From Lysinibacillus fusiformis (GTDB lineage Bacteria > Bacillota > Bacilli > Bacillales_A > Planococcaceae), in the NCBI RefSeq assembly GCF_002845985.1, contig NZ_PDFK01000001.1, forward strand, positions 1-64,000: a DNA stretch of 64,000 nt. Reading direction: 5' to 3'. The notes under the pieces were generated by a model that saw only the letters and a program-made list of their open reading frames with translations, was not told the DNA's origin and ran no database searches. The position numbers and the translations under genes were made by a program. Below are positions 43,505 to 53,097 of the stretch, in pieces; position 1 is the stretch's first letter, and the number at the start of each line of letters is the position of its first letter.

Positions 43505-43908
43505 ATAAGCATCAAAAAATTCCATAAGCCATGTTTTGTTCCTGAGTACTCAAACAGCTTGCGCCTCGTACGATCAGGTGGTAACCATCTATCTACAGAG
43601 CATACTCTGTCCCTCTATCCGTTCAATTCCTTCAAGAGAGTGCCCCTACCATAATTTGGGTTTCTCACTCGTGGGGTTTACCTCGTTCCACCTTGCATGT
43701 TTCCAAGCAAGCTTCGTCACTGTGGCACTTTCAGGAAGTGTCAACCATATCCTAGGACTTAGGTTTTCCTTCCGCCGTCAGCTTGAACAGCTGCCTTACC
43801 TTATTTTTTCAGTAAGCACGAACACTACGGACATCTCAGAACCGTGTGAGCATGGACTTTCCTCTACGACGTCTAGCGCCGCAGCGATTACCAGAATTTC
43901 ATGATGAT
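43505..43908 (-). ncRNA. rnpB: RNase P RNA, Bacillus (B) type
   Basis: About 404 bases, close to the 401 of B. subtilis. Long blocks match the B-type RNA: GGTAATCGCTGC and GTAGAGGAAAGTCCATGCTC near the 5' end, GAAAGTGCCACAGTGACGAA, GTAAACCCC-CGAGTGAGAAA, ACAAAACATGGCTTA near the 3' end. The 5' CATCATGAAATTC and 3' GAATTTTTTGATG pair as helix P1. It is the catalytic subunit that matures tRNA 5' ends. The position beside gpsB is the same as in B. subtilis. A SigA promoter and a terminator bound it. Confidence 0.97.
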
Positions 43909-43915
43909 ACGAAAG

Positions 43916-43944
43916 ATTATACTAGAGTTTTATGTTAAATACAA
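43916..43944 (-). promoter_or_regulatory. SigA promoter of rnpB
   Basis: TTGTAT (43944-43939), 17 bases, TATAAT (43921-43916). Transcription would start about 43908-43909, exactly at the predicted 5' end of the RNA. Confidence 0.85.
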
Positions 43945-43960
43945 TATAATTAATAAAAAA

Positions 43961-44257
43961 TTATTCGTATAGCTTGCTGCCAAATACATGCTTTTCCAAA
44001 TTAGAAAGACGTTTTAAAATATCAAAATTAGTTGTACCAGCAGCTGCTGATGCAACTGGTTGTCTCTTTGGGGTACTATCAATTTCTTCTTTTAACTGTC
44101 TATTTTCTTCACGTAGTTGGGCCACCGCTTTTTCAAACGTTTCATAATCTTGAATAATTTCATCAAGAAAAGAATCTACTTCTTCTACATTGTAGCCTTT
44201 AAAGTTCTTTTTAAATTCCTTTTCAAGGATCATTTTTGACGTTAATTTAATGTCCAT
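43961..44257 (-). CDS. gpsB: Cell division regulator GpsB
   Basis: 98 residues. DivIVA-like N-terminal domain ([20 protein letters not shown] then [13 protein letters not shown]) with the membrane-binding and PBP-binding groove, then a coiled coil ([12 protein letters not shown]), a Pro/Ala linker, and a short C-terminal trimer segment ([15 protein letters not shown]). It links PBP1 movement between septum and side wall. Its partner gene ponA is in the same window. A promoter with extended -10 lies 40 bases upstream. Confidence 0.95.
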   Translation of the reverse strand: MDIKLTSKMILEKEFKKNFKGYNVEEVDSFLDEIIQDYETFEKAVAQLREENRQLKEEIDSTPKRQPVASAAAGTTNFDILKRLSNLEKHVFGSKLYE

Positions 44258-44293
44258 TCACATCGCCCTTCCTCACACTACATACACGAATAC

Positions 44294-44302
44294 ATTATAG
44301 CA
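44294..44302 (-). promoter_or_regulatory. Extended -10 promoter of gpsB
   Basis: TGCTATAAT on the minus strand, a perfect extended -10 element, without a good -35. It lies 37 bases before the gpsB start codon. Confidence 0.6.
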
Positions 44303-44378
44303 TACTTCATCACATTATATCGTCTGAAAACACCAATTGTAAGGCTAAACTTGTCGTTTCTTGCGCTTCCCCAGGAAA

Positions 44379-45629
44379 TTATTTCTTATTTCCTAATCTG
44401 TGTAATCGCTTTTCCCACGAAATTTCCCATTTTTGTTTTTGTTCTATTCTCCATTGCTCATGATTTTGAATAAGACGTATGCCTTCTTGCGTATAATAAA
44501 GGGCCTGGTCATAGTCTTTCATTTGATGCTCATAAAGTATGGCTAACTGCTCAAGGGCATGTAACTTTGTCCTTGGTTCAACAAAATGGAGAGAGGCTAC
44601 AAATGAGTCAATAGCTTCATTATAACGTTTTCCCTTTTTATGCTGTAACGCTAAATAATATTGAGCATTCCCCGCTTCTAGTGCATCAAATTGCATTGTC
44701 ACCTTTTCTAAAACCCTTACGCTTTGTGTGCTTTCTTTTAAATCGCCATACCATTTCCCAATATTGGTGAAGGTTTTTGCTGATTCCTCATGCTCCTCTT
44801 CAAACAATAATTGCGTTGAATGACTATAAAGTGTGATGAGGGACAGTAAATCCCACTCATTATGAAGCAGCACCTTCATAAGAGCGTCAGGTATGCCACT
44901 TTTCACAGCATCTAAATAAATAATTGGTGCAAGATGGCCTGGAATATCTCCTATACGAGAAAAACCAAGTTTCTCTTCCTCCACAGATTTTAATTTTAAG
45001 CGCTCCATATCATTTTTCCATAAACGCTTCGAACTATGCAACAAATCAATCTGTCGCTGCGCTCGTAATTTTGGTAATGTTTTTTGATGGAGCGTCCATC
45101 TCGTTTCAAGTTGCGGCCAATCAAAGCTTTTCCCATTGTAGGTAATCACAGTCGCTGATTTTTGCCAAAGCTTTGATTCAAACAAGAAAGCTGCCTCATG
45201 TGCAGGATCTGCAAGAATATATTGAGTCAATTTAAAACATTCTTCGTCTACCTCTAAAAACCCAAGCAAAAAAATATGCGTACCAACACCTTTTAAGCCC
45301 GTCGTTTCCGTATCAAAAAATAATACAGGCTCCTGTAAATCAAGTGCATAAGGATGGTCAAATTCGGCACCCTGCCATTTTTTCAAGGCATCAAAGAATG
45401 ACTGTAGCTGATAATGACCATGCTGATAAGAAAACGGATACTGCACATGGCGCTTAAACACAATCCCAAAATCATTTTCTACAACCGTAAGCCCCGCCTT
45501 TTCCCAGCGCTCGGTATAGCTCGGCTTAGCTGGCTTTTGATAAGCTAGTTCTTCTACCTTTTGTTGAGCTGCCGTTGGTTTTTTACCAAGCATTTTTTTC
45601 ATTTGTAGTATTTTATTTTCGTAAGACAT
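44379..45629 (-). CDS. mrfB: MrfB/YprB exonuclease (mitomycin repair factor B)
   Basis: 416 residues. RNase H-like exonuclease domain about 110-280 with acidic motifs FFDTETTGL, ITYNGKSFDWPQLETR and HNEWDLLSLI; C-terminal TPR-like helices (AQYYLALQHKKGKRYNEA, LAILYEHQMKDYDQAL). In B. subtilis YprB (MrfB) acts with the helicase MrfA to remove mitomycin C lesions. Here mrfA lies 4 kb away with three siderophore-related genes between. ATG 45629 has GAGTG 6 bases upstream. Confidence 0.87.
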   Translation of the reverse strand: MSYENKILQMKKMLGKKPTAAQQKVEELAYQKPAKPSYTERWEKAGLTVVENDFGIVFKRHVQYPFSYQHGHYQLQSFFDALKKWQGAEFDHPYALDLQEPVLFFDTETTGLKGVGTHIFLLGFLEVDEECFKLTQYILADPAHEAAFLFESKLWQKSATVITYNGKSFDWPQLETRWTLHQKTLPKLRAQRQIDLLHSSKRLWKNDMERLKLKSVEEEKLGFSRIGDIPGHLAPIIYLDAVKSGIPDALMKVLLHNEWDLLSLITLYSHSTQLLFEEEHEESAKTFTNIGKWYGDLKESTQSVRVLEKVTMQFDALEAGNAQYYLALQHKKGKRYNEAIDSFVASLHFVEPRTKLHALEQLAILYEHQMKDYDQALYYTQEGIRLIQNHEQWRIEQKQKWEISWEKRLHRLGNKK

Positions 45630-45788
45630 GCATTTCACTCATTTTCTGCTTATAGTATAAGACTCTCTTGCAAGATTACCATGATTGTTAGACTCATTCA
45701 AAGTCATTTCGTCTAGTTTTTCACACTGACGAGCAGAAGTTAACCTAAAACTATCACGACCTATAGCATACTATCCACAGAATTAAGA

Positions 45789-45823
45789 TAAAAAAACTCA
45801 ATGGAAAAAGTCCCACTGAGTTT
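45789..45823 (-). terminator. Terminator of the serine hydrolase gene
   Basis: Stem AAACTCA-TGG / CCA-TGAGTTT with one internal mismatch, 8-base loop, followed by seven Ts on the minus strand. It separates the siderophore module from mrfB. Confidence 0.85.
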
Positions 45824-45838
45824 CTATCTGTATCACAT

Positions 45839-46897
45839 TCAATGAAATATATATGTTTCAATTTGCTGTAACCAATCTGATACGCTTTCATGCAGGTTAT
45901 CTTCTGTATGGTATTCTACATTATTGAGGATAATAATGGTGTAATCAGTCTCTATATAACGGCATAACATCGTGGTATAACCTGGCCAACCACCACTATG
46001 GAATACCTTTTTCCCTGTTTTTGGTGATTGATCAATGAACCAACCAAAGCCACATGGTGTCTTTTGACCATCCTTTGTCACAATTGAGGACAGAGCCAAT
46101 TCAAGAGATGATGCACAAAGCAAATCCCCCCTTTTTAGTGCTCTATCCAACGAAAGTAAGTCCATTATGGTTGAATGAATCATTCCATCTCCTTGGATTC
46201 CGTCTAAATAGTTCACAAACTCATAACCTGGAAGGTCGTCAGGCAAGGAGATTAATGCACTATTCTCATCACGGATATAGCCAAAAGCAAAATCCTCAAC
46301 ATCTTCAGGATGATACCTGCGATTCATGACCCTTGTTCGTTGCATTGCTGACGGTTTAAATATATGCTGTAACATGAACATGGCATAGGACATATCTGAT
46401 ACTTTTTCAATTATCATTGCCAGGCAAACATAACCTGTATTACTATATTGATACTTTTCACCTGAGTCAAAATAGAGCGGTGGTCTATGTTCCGTTAGTA
46501 AACGTAGTACATCTCTATTCGTCGCAATACAATGATGATCCCAGTGGCTTTCGAATAATTCCATATAATCTGGCAATCCAGATGTATGTGTTAATGCATG
46601 TCGTAAAGTAATGGTTTCGTATGGAAATGAGGGAATCCATTTCTTGATAGTGTCATCATAATTAAGTTTCCCTTGTTCCTCGAGAATCATAATGCCCATG
46701 GCTGTCATAGGCTTCGTTACTGAAGCTAACTCAAATAAGGAATTTTCGGAAAGCTTCTTGCCACTATGGTAATTTGATAAGCCAAAAGTACCTATATAAA
46801 TAGGTTTACCTTCCTTCGCTACTAAAATATTGCCTGAGAAAAGCCCTTGTTCAAATTTTGACATAAATAGTTGCTCAAGTTCCTCTGATAATTTCAC
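45839..46897 (-). CDS. Serine hydrolase of the beta-lactamase (AmpC-like) family
   Basis: 352 residues. The active site is complete: Ser-x2-Lys in LASVTKPMTAM, Tyr-x-Asn in YSNTGY and His-x-Gly in FHSGGWPG. It has no signal peptide, so it acts in the cytosol. GTG 46897 is chosen, with AAGGAG 7 bases upstream. It follows the iron-siderophore binding lipoprotein by 29 bases, the same partnership as YbbE with the Btr/Feu genes of B. subtilis, so cleavage of an ester siderophore or its product is possible; the true substrate is unknown. Confidence 0.8.
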   Translation of the reverse strand: MKLSEELEQLFMSKFEQGLFSGNILVAKEGKPIYIGTFGLSNYHSGKKLSENSLFELASVTKPMTAMGIMILEEQGKLNYDDTIKKWIPSFPYETITLRHALTHTSGLPDYMELFESHWDHHCIATNRDVLRLLTEHRPPLYFDSGEKYQYSNTGYVCLAMIIEKVSDMSYAMFMLQHIFKPSAMQRTRVMNRRYHPEDVEDFAFGYIRDENSALISLPDDLPGYEFVNYLDGIQGDGMIHSTIMDLLSLDRALKRGDLLCASSLELALSSIVTKDGQKTPCGFGWFIDQSPKTGKKVFHSGGWPGYTTMLCRYIETDYTIIILNNVEYHTEDNLHESVSDWLQQIETYIFH

Positions 46898-46926
46898 ACA
46901 ATCGCTCCTTATCACCTTTACGTATT

Positions 46927-47895
46927 TTAGTTACCTAATGCTTCCATAGTTGCTTCTAAAATACGAATTCGACCATTCAATGTCCCTCCACCCATTACCA
47001 ATGGATCTACAGCATTAATAAAAACTTGATTGCTTTCGACTGCCTTTAATCCTTTCCAAACTGGGCTTTGTTGAAGCTCCTCAAGTATACTTCCATCCAT
47101 ATCATTTTCATAAAGATCATACTGAATAAAAATATAATCTGGATTGGCTTGATAGAGGCCCTCCAAAGTAATAACGGTTTGCTGATTCACCTTGTTAATA
47201 GCTTCTGGCACAGGGAGATTCAATTCACCGTATAGTACATCATTGAGAAATACGTCTTTAGGGTAAATCATCATTTCGCCACCTCGAATACGTATGGCTA
47301 CTATATCCTTGTCTTGGAATGAATCGAGATAATGGATAGCATTTTGCTTATCCTGATGGTATTTATCAATAAGTGTTTTTGCTTTTTCAGCCTTTCCAGT
47401 AATCTCAGCTAGCATTTCAAGATTCTCCTGCCAATCTGGTCCATAATGAGAAGTTGGAATTACTGGTGCGATTTTCTCTAACTGTTCTAAAACTTTTGGA
47501 TCTTCCATATCTGTACTGATAATTAAATCTGGTGCAAGTTGCAAAACGTACTCCAAACTGTCCCCACTCGTTGTTAATAAAGGAATTGTATTCGCCGTAA
47601 CGTCGCCAAAAAAACTGGGGAATGGCTCCTCATCACTACCAATTGCACTTGCTGCATAGGGTTCTATGCCCAAAATCACAGCATCCTCAATGGATTCAAA
47701 GGCATTTAAAAAGAGAATTTTCTCTGGTTTTACTGGAACGCTGTAATGATTATTTAAATAAGTAATTTTTGTTGTCTGTTCTTCACTTTCCTTTTTTTGC
47801 AAGACAGATGATGTTGATTCTTCCTTATCTTTTGTACATGCAGATAAAGTTAAAGTTAATACTATGATGCTTAAAATGACCATAGTTTTTTTCAT
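46927..47895 (-). CDS. Iron-siderophore ABC transporter substrate-binding lipoprotein
   Basis: 322 residues. A lipoprotein signal peptide ends in the lipobox LTLSACTKD (Cys near 20); the mature part has the FecB/FhuD-type fold (PEKILFLNAFESIEDAVILG, APDLIISTDMEDPKVLEQL, PVWKGLKAVESNQVFIN). It would deliver a ferric siderophore to a membrane permease, but no permease or ATPase gene is nearby. GGAGG lies 7 bases before ATG. A Fur box lies 32 bases upstream of the start. Confidence 0.87.
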   Translation of the reverse strand: MKKTMVILSIIVLTLTLSACTKDKEESTSSVLQKKESEEQTTKITYLNNHYSVPVKPEKILFLNAFESIEDAVILGIEPYAASAIGSDEEPFPSFFGDVTANTIPLLTTSGDSLEYVLQLAPDLIISTDMEDPKVLEQLEKIAPVIPTSHYGPDWQENLEMLAEITGKAEKAKTLIDKYHQDKQNAIHYLDSFQDKDIVAIRIRGGEMMIYPKDVFLNDVLYGELNLPVPEAINKVNQQTVITLEGLYQANPDYIFIQYDLYENDMDGSILEELQQSPVWKGLKAVESNQVFINAVDPLVMGGGTLNGRIRILEATMEALGN

Positions 47896-47926
47896 CAAGA
47901 ACGCCTCCTTTTACGCTAATCTCAAT

Positions 47927-47947
47927 TGAGAATGAAAACTATTATCA
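47927..47947. promoter_or_regulatory. Fur box upstream of the binding lipoprotein
   Basis: The 21-base site TGAGAATGAAA-ACTATTATCA fits the TGATAATGATTATCATTATCA-type operator with outer arms TGAGAAT and ATTATCA. It lies between the divergently placed ends of the lipoprotein start and the Btr-like stop, 32 bases before the lipoprotein ATG, and predicts iron repression. Confidence 0.7.
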
Positions 47948-47993
47948 ATAATAAACAAGCGTTCTTTTGGCGTCCATGTAGAAAAGGCGGATT

Positions 47994-49568
47994 TTATAAT
48001 GAATTATCTGCGGTTAACAATTGCATGACTTCTTTTACAATCAGTAAATGTGGCAACGGAGCATAGTCGCGCCATGGAAAATGAGTAAGTGTATAGACGG
48101 AATCATTTCGCACTGATTTCAATTCAAGCCACAGCTCATCTGATTGAAGCTCGTCCCATTTCATCATCGATTCTTCGTCTTCATAAACAAGTACCATGAT
48201 GAAATCTGGATTCATTTCAGATAATTGCCCAATTGTAATAGGTTCTTGTGTGTCAGAGATCATCACATTTAGTCCTAGGTCCTCCAGCAAAACTTCTTGA
48301 ATACTTCTATCCTGATACAGATAGCATTCATCCCCTCTCACTAACAAAAATAACATACTTCGCTCATGGCAAATGTACGCTAAGCTAGCAACCGCCTCTT
48401 GTACAGTTTGTTCGTATTCTATAAGCCATTTCCTTGCTTCCATCTCTGCATCTAGGATTTTTGCAACCTCTAGCAACTGTTCACGCCATGATAAACTGCT
48501 CCACGCAAGTCGATAAACATGGCCTCTCTTTTGTAATATCGTCAACTGCTCATCCGTCACATTATCTAAGCAAAATATATAATCATATTGCAGATTTTCT
48601 TGTAGAAGTAACGCCATATTTTCATTTAAAACGGCTGGCGTTCTGCCCACAGCTAGCTGAATAGGTACATGATTGCCAAAAGTCTTATAGTAATGAAATC
48701 GCCATGTTGGATGGAGCGGTGCTGCAATGGGGATATAATGTAGTGGTGCAAGCAAGCCAAAAAAGGAACTATCTAAAACAGCGATGTTTTTTCTACGACT
48801 TTTCATAAATAGAGAGGGAGACATACCCATTTGTTGTTTGAATCGACGACTGAAGTAAAACTCGTCTTTATACCCAACCTCACTTGCAATTTCTCGAAGG
48901 GTTTTACCTCCTTTTATTAAAAGCCATTTAGACGCTTCCATTCTTATATTCATTAAATACTGGATGGCACTAATACCAAACTGTTTTCGAAATAGTTCCA
49001 TATAATATTTAGCACTTATATTCATCATTTGGGCTAAATCTTTCACTTGAATAGCTTCTTGAAAATGATACTCCATATGTTGTTTTGTTTTTTCTAACAT
49101 ATGTTGCAAGTCTCTATTAGAGGTTTTACGATGCTGAGTGATGGTATGTAAAAGCAAGTAAAAATGTGCTTGGCTTAATAAAATGTCCTCTTTGATAGGA
49201 CTCTCAACCAATGCCATTAGACTGTTACAAAGACGGATGATTTCTTCTGTTTGTTCAAGATTTATCTCTTCTCTTCTATCAGTCTTCGCCTCCATCTGTG
49301 GGAGAGCATTAAAGGTAATAAGGTAAACTGTAGTTAACTTCTCTAAATCCACCTTTAAGATAAGCTCGCTCTGAGCAGGGCAAAGGTAGACACTATCTTT
49401 AAGCAGCCTGTGTTGGTGATTTCCAAAAGCCAAATTAGCAGTCCCCTTTGTGGTAAACAGTAAGCAATGGCTCTCAAGTCTTTGTTGATAATGCCGTTTC
49501 GTCTTGCTTGATAAAATTTTAATATCAAGAAAATGAAAAAGAAAATGTGTCATTTGGTCGAATAGCAA
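47994..49568 (-). CDS. Btr-like AraC regulator with siderophore-binding domain
   Basis: 524 residues, similar to the 529 of B. subtilis Btr (YbbB). An N-terminal cupin-like part (1-140) precedes an AraC helix-turn-helix pair (about 158-255; VKDLAQMMNISAKYYMELF, LREIASEVGYKDEFYFSRRF) and a C-terminal domain of the FecB-type periplasmic binding fold (YDYIFCLDNVTDEQLTIL, EMNPDFIMVLVY). Btr activates iron-uptake genes on binding ferric bacillibactin in the cytosol. The start is TTG 49568 with AAGGAGG 7 bases upstream. The genes after it are the likely targets. Confidence 0.85.
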   Translation of the reverse strand: MLFDQMTHFLFHFLDIKILSSKTKRHYQQRLESHCLLFTTKGTANLAFGNHQHRLLKDSVYLCPAQSELILKVDLEKLTTVYLITFNALPQMEAKTDRREEINLEQTEEIIRLCNSLMALVESPIKEDILLSQAHFYLLLHTITQHRKTSNRDLQHMLEKTKQHMEYHFQEAIQVKDLAQMMNISAKYYMELFRKQFGISAIQYLMNIRMEASKWLLIKGGKTLREIASEVGYKDEFYFSRRFKQQMGMSPSLFMKSRRKNIAVLDSSFFGLLAPLHYIPIAAPLHPTWRFHYYKTFGNHVPIQLAVGRTPAVLNENMALLLQENLQYDYIFCLDNVTDEQLTILQKRGHVYRLAWSSLSWREQLLEVAKILDAEMEARKWLIEYEQTVQEAVASLAYICHERSMLFLLVRGDECYLYQDRSIQEVLLEDLGLNVMISDTQEPITIGQLSEMNPDFIMVLVYEDEESMMKWDELQSDELWLELKSVRNDSVYTLTHFPWRDYAPLPHLLIVKEVMQLLTADNSL

Positions 49569-49645
49569 ATCGACTTCCTCCTTCCCACAAGCGTAGTAGG
49601 TAACCCTCGTTTTAACAAATAAGATGATACTATTTATAAAATATA

Positions 49646-49690
49646 AAAGGGCTTGAGGAACGAACTTGCTTATTCCCTAAGCCCTTTTTA
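49646..49690 (-). terminator. Terminator of mrfA
   Basis: AAGGGCTT-GGAA against TTCC-AAGCCCTT with a bulge on each side and a loop of about 13, then TTTTATA on the minus strand; immediately after the mrfA stop. Confidence 0.75.
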
Positions 49691-49691
49691 T

Positions 49692-51956
49692 TTAATTTAA
49701 CAGTCGAAGAAGATCTATCACTCTTTTCTTCCCTTGCTCTAAACTATCTTGCGCCCCAATACAGGACGGACAACCTGATTCACAAGGACAGCTCGATACA
49801 TGTTGTAGCGTTTTGTTTAACAGTTCTTCCCATAGTGCAAATACTCTCTCACTTAAACCGATCCCACCTGGATACTTATCATAAACAAAGAACGTTGGTA
49901 ACTCATTGTGTGATGCCTTTACTTGCGGCACAACTGCTACATCACTACTATCACACTGGATAAAAATCGGGATAAAAGCGTTCATCGCATAAGCAGCTCC
50001 TACCATAGCATCCGTTAATTCTGCCTCTGACCATTGAGACACCCTATTGAACGAAAGCCACGAAGCACTTGTATGCATTTCATCTGGCGGGAGGTGGATA
50101 GGCCCTGAACCGATATTGTCATGTGTGCCGAAGCGGATTTTCTTAAAGATCGTTGCTTGTGCGACTAAGCCAACATCGCCAAAACTAATCGTACCGCCTC
50201 CATAGGGACGGCTACGATCCTCCTCTAGCACCTTCATTTCGACTGCTAGATTGGCATCTGTATAGTAATCCACATCTACTTCACGGACAAAGGCTTTCTT
50301 TTCTTCCCAATCGAGCTTCTCCACTTGAAATTGAATACCTTGGTGTAGGTAAATGGCTTCTTCATGTAAAAGGGTCATGGCACTATGACGATCCATTTCT
50401 CCAATCACCTTTGTCTGTGCAGGGACGGACAGATCAATTATGACCACATTTTCCTGTGACGCAGAGCGCAGGCTAATATCATGCGCAGGAAAACGATCAC
50501 TCATCCAATGCCATTTGTCACTCGTCTTAAAGACAACCCCTTCCTCCGCCAAGTAATCCAACAATTCCTGTATGTCATATTCTCCATACGAATCGCCTGT
50601 TGAAAAGGGTAGCTCGAAGGCAGCACATTTCAAATGGTCCATTAAAATCAACATATTTTCTGGATAGATACGCGCTTCCTCAGGCGTACTACCGAGCAAA
50701 AACAAAGGATGATTGACCACATACTGATCCAATGCAGAAGATTGTGCAACATATATAATCAATGCCTCATCCTGACGTCTTCCCGCACGTCCTGCTTGCT
50801 GCCAAGCACTTGCAATATTTCCCGGGTAACCTGTCATAATACAAGCTTGTAATTGACCGATATCAACACCTAGTTCTAATGCATTGGTGCTAACCACTGT
50901 TTGAATCGTACCCTCACGCAAGCCTTTTTCGATGACACGTCGCTCAGAGGGCAAGTATCCACCTCGATAGCCACGCACAGATTCATCGAGTAGCTTATTG
51001 CGAGTGAGCTCCTTTAAGTACGTGACAATCATCTCGACTCGTACTCGACTTTTGGCAAAAATGATGGATTGAATGCCAGCTATGTACAACCTTTTGGCTA
51101 AATCACTAACCTCTAACACGGCACTTCTACGCACCCCAAATGTTTTATGAATAATTGGTGGGTTATAAAAAAGGAAGGTTTTTTTGCCAACAGGTGCGCC
51201 TGAATCAGCAATTAGTGCATGTGATTCATTCGTCAGAAGCTCAGCAAGTTCTTTCGGGTTTTTAATGGTAGCTGATGTACAAATAAACACCGGCTTACTA
51301 CCATAAAACTCACAAATACGCTTTAGTCTTCGAATAACGTGGGCAACATGCGAACCAAATACCCCTTTATATGTATGCAATTCATCAATAACGATATACT
51401 GCAAATTTTCAAAGAGTGAGACCCATTTAGTATGATGTGGCAAAATTCCGGAATGCAGCATATCGGGGTTCGTCATAACGATATGCCCTGCCTTTCGAAC
51501 TTTTTGGCGAATGCCTGGCGCCGTATCTCCATCATACGTATAACTTAAAATTTCCTCGCCACTTTGCTCAATGAGTTCATTTAAATCATTTTTTTGATCC
51601 TGTGCTAATGCCTTTGTTGGAAATAAATAAATGGCCCGCGCATTTTTATCTTCTATTATTTTTTGCAGCACTGGTAGATGATAGCAATAGGATTTACCCG
51701 AAGCAGTTGGCGTAACCGCTGTAAAAGATGTACCATGCTGCGCCAAATCAAAGGCTTCTCGCTGGTGTGTATATAGTTGCTCGATACCCCTTGCCTGTAG
51801 TGCTTTCACTAGGGATGGGTGTAAATTTCCTGGGAAAGGTGCATATTTGGCTGGTCGACTTTCTAGTGTTTGCCAATGTAAAATACGCTCTTTTAATTCT
51901 TCATCGTATCTCCATTCCTGTAAAAGCTCACTAATCGTTCGTTTCTTCGATAGCAT
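49692..51956 (-). CDS. mrfA: MrfA/YprA DEAD-box helicase (mitomycin repair factor A)
   Basis: 754 residues. Superfamily 2 core: Walker A TPTASGKSYCYHLP, box DELH in VIDELHTYKG, TSAT, and VVSTNALELGVDIGQL and QQAGRAGRR in the second lobe. The C-terminal DUF1998 region has four cysteines in CPCESGCPSC that bind zinc. It acts with MrfB in excision of mitomycin C adducts in B. subtilis. ATG 51956 has GGAGGAGG 6 bases upstream and overlaps yppE by 26 bases. Confidence 0.92.
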   Translation of the reverse strand: MLSKKRTISELLQEWRYDEELKERILHWQTLESRPAKYAPFPGNLHPSLVKALQARGIEQLYTHQREAFDLAQHGTSFTAVTPTASGKSYCYHLPVLQKIIEDKNARAIYLFPTKALAQDQKNDLNELIEQSGEEILSYTYDGDTAPGIRQKVRKAGHIVMTNPDMLHSGILPHHTKWVSLFENLQYIVIDELHTYKGVFGSHVAHVIRRLKRICEFYGSKPVFICTSATIKNPKELAELLTNESHALIADSGAPVGKKTFLFYNPPIIHKTFGVRRSAVLEVSDLAKRLYIAGIQSIIFAKSRVRVEMIVTYLKELTRNKLLDESVRGYRGGYLPSERRVIEKGLREGTIQTVVSTNALELGVDIGQLQACIMTGYPGNIASAWQQAGRAGRRQDEALIIYVAQSSALDQYVVNHPLFLLGSTPEEARIYPENMLILMDHLKCAAFELPFSTGDSYGEYDIQELLDYLAEEGVVFKTSDKWHWMSDRFPAHDISLRSASQENVVIIDLSVPAQTKVIGEMDRHSAMTLLHEEAIYLHQGIQFQVEKLDWEEKKAFVREVDVDYYTDANLAVEMKVLEEDRSRPYGGGTISFGDVGLVAQATIFKKIRFGTHDNIGSGPIHLPPDEMHTSASWLSFNRVSQWSEAELTDAMVGAAYAMNAFIPIFIQCDSSDVAVVPQVKASHNELPTFFVYDKYPGGIGLSERVFALWEELLNKTLQHVSSCPCESGCPSCIGAQDSLEQGKKRVIDLLRLLN

Positions 51957-52314
51957 CCGATTCCTCCTCCTTTATTAATCGTTCAAAGGTTTTTAAAGTA
52001 TAGGAGGTAGAATGGGTCGCATCTAAAAAACGTTTTTTACTAGTTTCTTTATAAAAAGATTGCACAACAAATTGCTCCATCGATTCTACCACTGAAGCAA
52101 TTTGCTGCGTATGCATATATTTCGGTTTATTTTTTTGAATCCATGTATTGGCCTCTTGCTGCCATTCCTTCAATAGTTGATGAATTTCATCAGCGTGTGG
52201 TTTCACCTCTTGGAAAAAATCAGGTGTCCGATCTTCCTCACGCATTTGCCAGAATCGTAAAACACATTGTTCACATTCATCTATTAATTGGGATGTTTGC
52301 TGAATCACTAACAA
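51931..52314 (-). CDS. yppE: YppE-like DUF1798 protein
   Basis: 127 residues, all-helical: TSQLIDECEQCVLRFWQMRE, then DFFQEVKPHADEIHQLLKEW and VVESMEQFVVQSFY. This is the DUF1798 family, whose B. subtilis member YppE lies in the same position next to mrfA and recU. Role unknown. The frame opens with TTG 52314 with GAGGTG 5 bases upstream; a GTG six bases on is also possible. It ends inside mrfA, so they are coupled. Confidence 0.75.
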   Translation of the reverse strand: MLVIQQTSQLIDECEQCVLRFWQMREEDRTPDFFQEVKPHADEIHQLLKEWQQEANTWIQKNKPKYMHTQQIASVVESMEQFVVQSFYKETSKKRFLDATHSTSYTLKTFERLIKEEESDAIEETND

Positions 52315-52524
52315 TTTTGCACCTCATCTCTCATCAATTACGCATAAGCAAATATATTTCGTAGTCACTGCATATACATGGTGAGTATATTTTGTCCAAC
52401 AAAGCAACTATGGAAATATCACGCTCTTGATCTTTATTCACCGCTATTTCATGGTAAATAATGTATCAATTTTAATGCTATTGTGTTAGTTCAATTGCTT
52501 ATGAGATAAGTGTACCAAAGTCTA

Positions 52525-52719
52525 TCATTTTTCACTACTAATAGGCGAACAAGCATTCTTTACTTGCCAGTTCTTTTCTGCTAAGCTTACTTTCTGGCTA
52601 ACCGCTTGAAGCTGCATAAAAAAGTGCAAACTATGTGCATTGTTTTCCAGGGACACTCTCGTGAAAAGTAATTGATTGACCAGATCTAACTGCGCAACTA
52701 ATTGTTCTAACTTGTTCAA
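52525..52719 (-). CDS. Hypothetical 64-residue protein
   Basis: A small helical protein (NKLEQLVAQLDLVNQLLFTR, FFMQLQAVSQKVSLAEKN) with a strong AAAGGAGG site 7 bases before its TTG start. I do not recognise the family; its place between yppE and recU matches small unknown genes (yppD/yppC type) of B. subtilis. There is no signal peptide or membrane helix. Confidence 0.6.
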   Translation of the reverse strand: MNKLEQLVAQLDLVNQLLFTRVSLENNAHSLHFFMQLQAVSQKVSLAEKNWQVKNACSPISSEK

Positions 52720-53097
52720 TATAACGCCTCCTTTGCTTTACTTTAGTATTCCTCGTATGTATAGAATTACCTTCAAGCGTGACAAAATAAGCGTAAGTTA
52801 GCTGAAAGAAGAAGATTTTCGATAAATTTTTAAAAATGAACCTTCAACCTAAAAAAACGTCTTCTATGAAAGATCTGAAAGGGACATATTTTCAGCCAAT
52901 TCATGACTAAAATTAATCAGTTATTTTGACGATTCGAGTAAAATAGAAGCTAGTGATTTTTCGACGTAATTTGTTTCTACTTCCCATCTGTTCTCTACGA
53001 TTCTATTAGCAATAACATGACTGATGGAGGTAGAGAATAGCCGCTAAAACATGGTAAACTAGTGTATAGAAAAGCAGTATGATAAAGGGTGAGTTGA
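52720..53097. other. Divergent intergenic region before recU
   Basis: 378 bases between the 64-residue gene and recU. It should hold promoters for both directions, but I see no clear -35/-10 pair, hairpin or open frame with a ribosome site. Confidence 0.4.
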
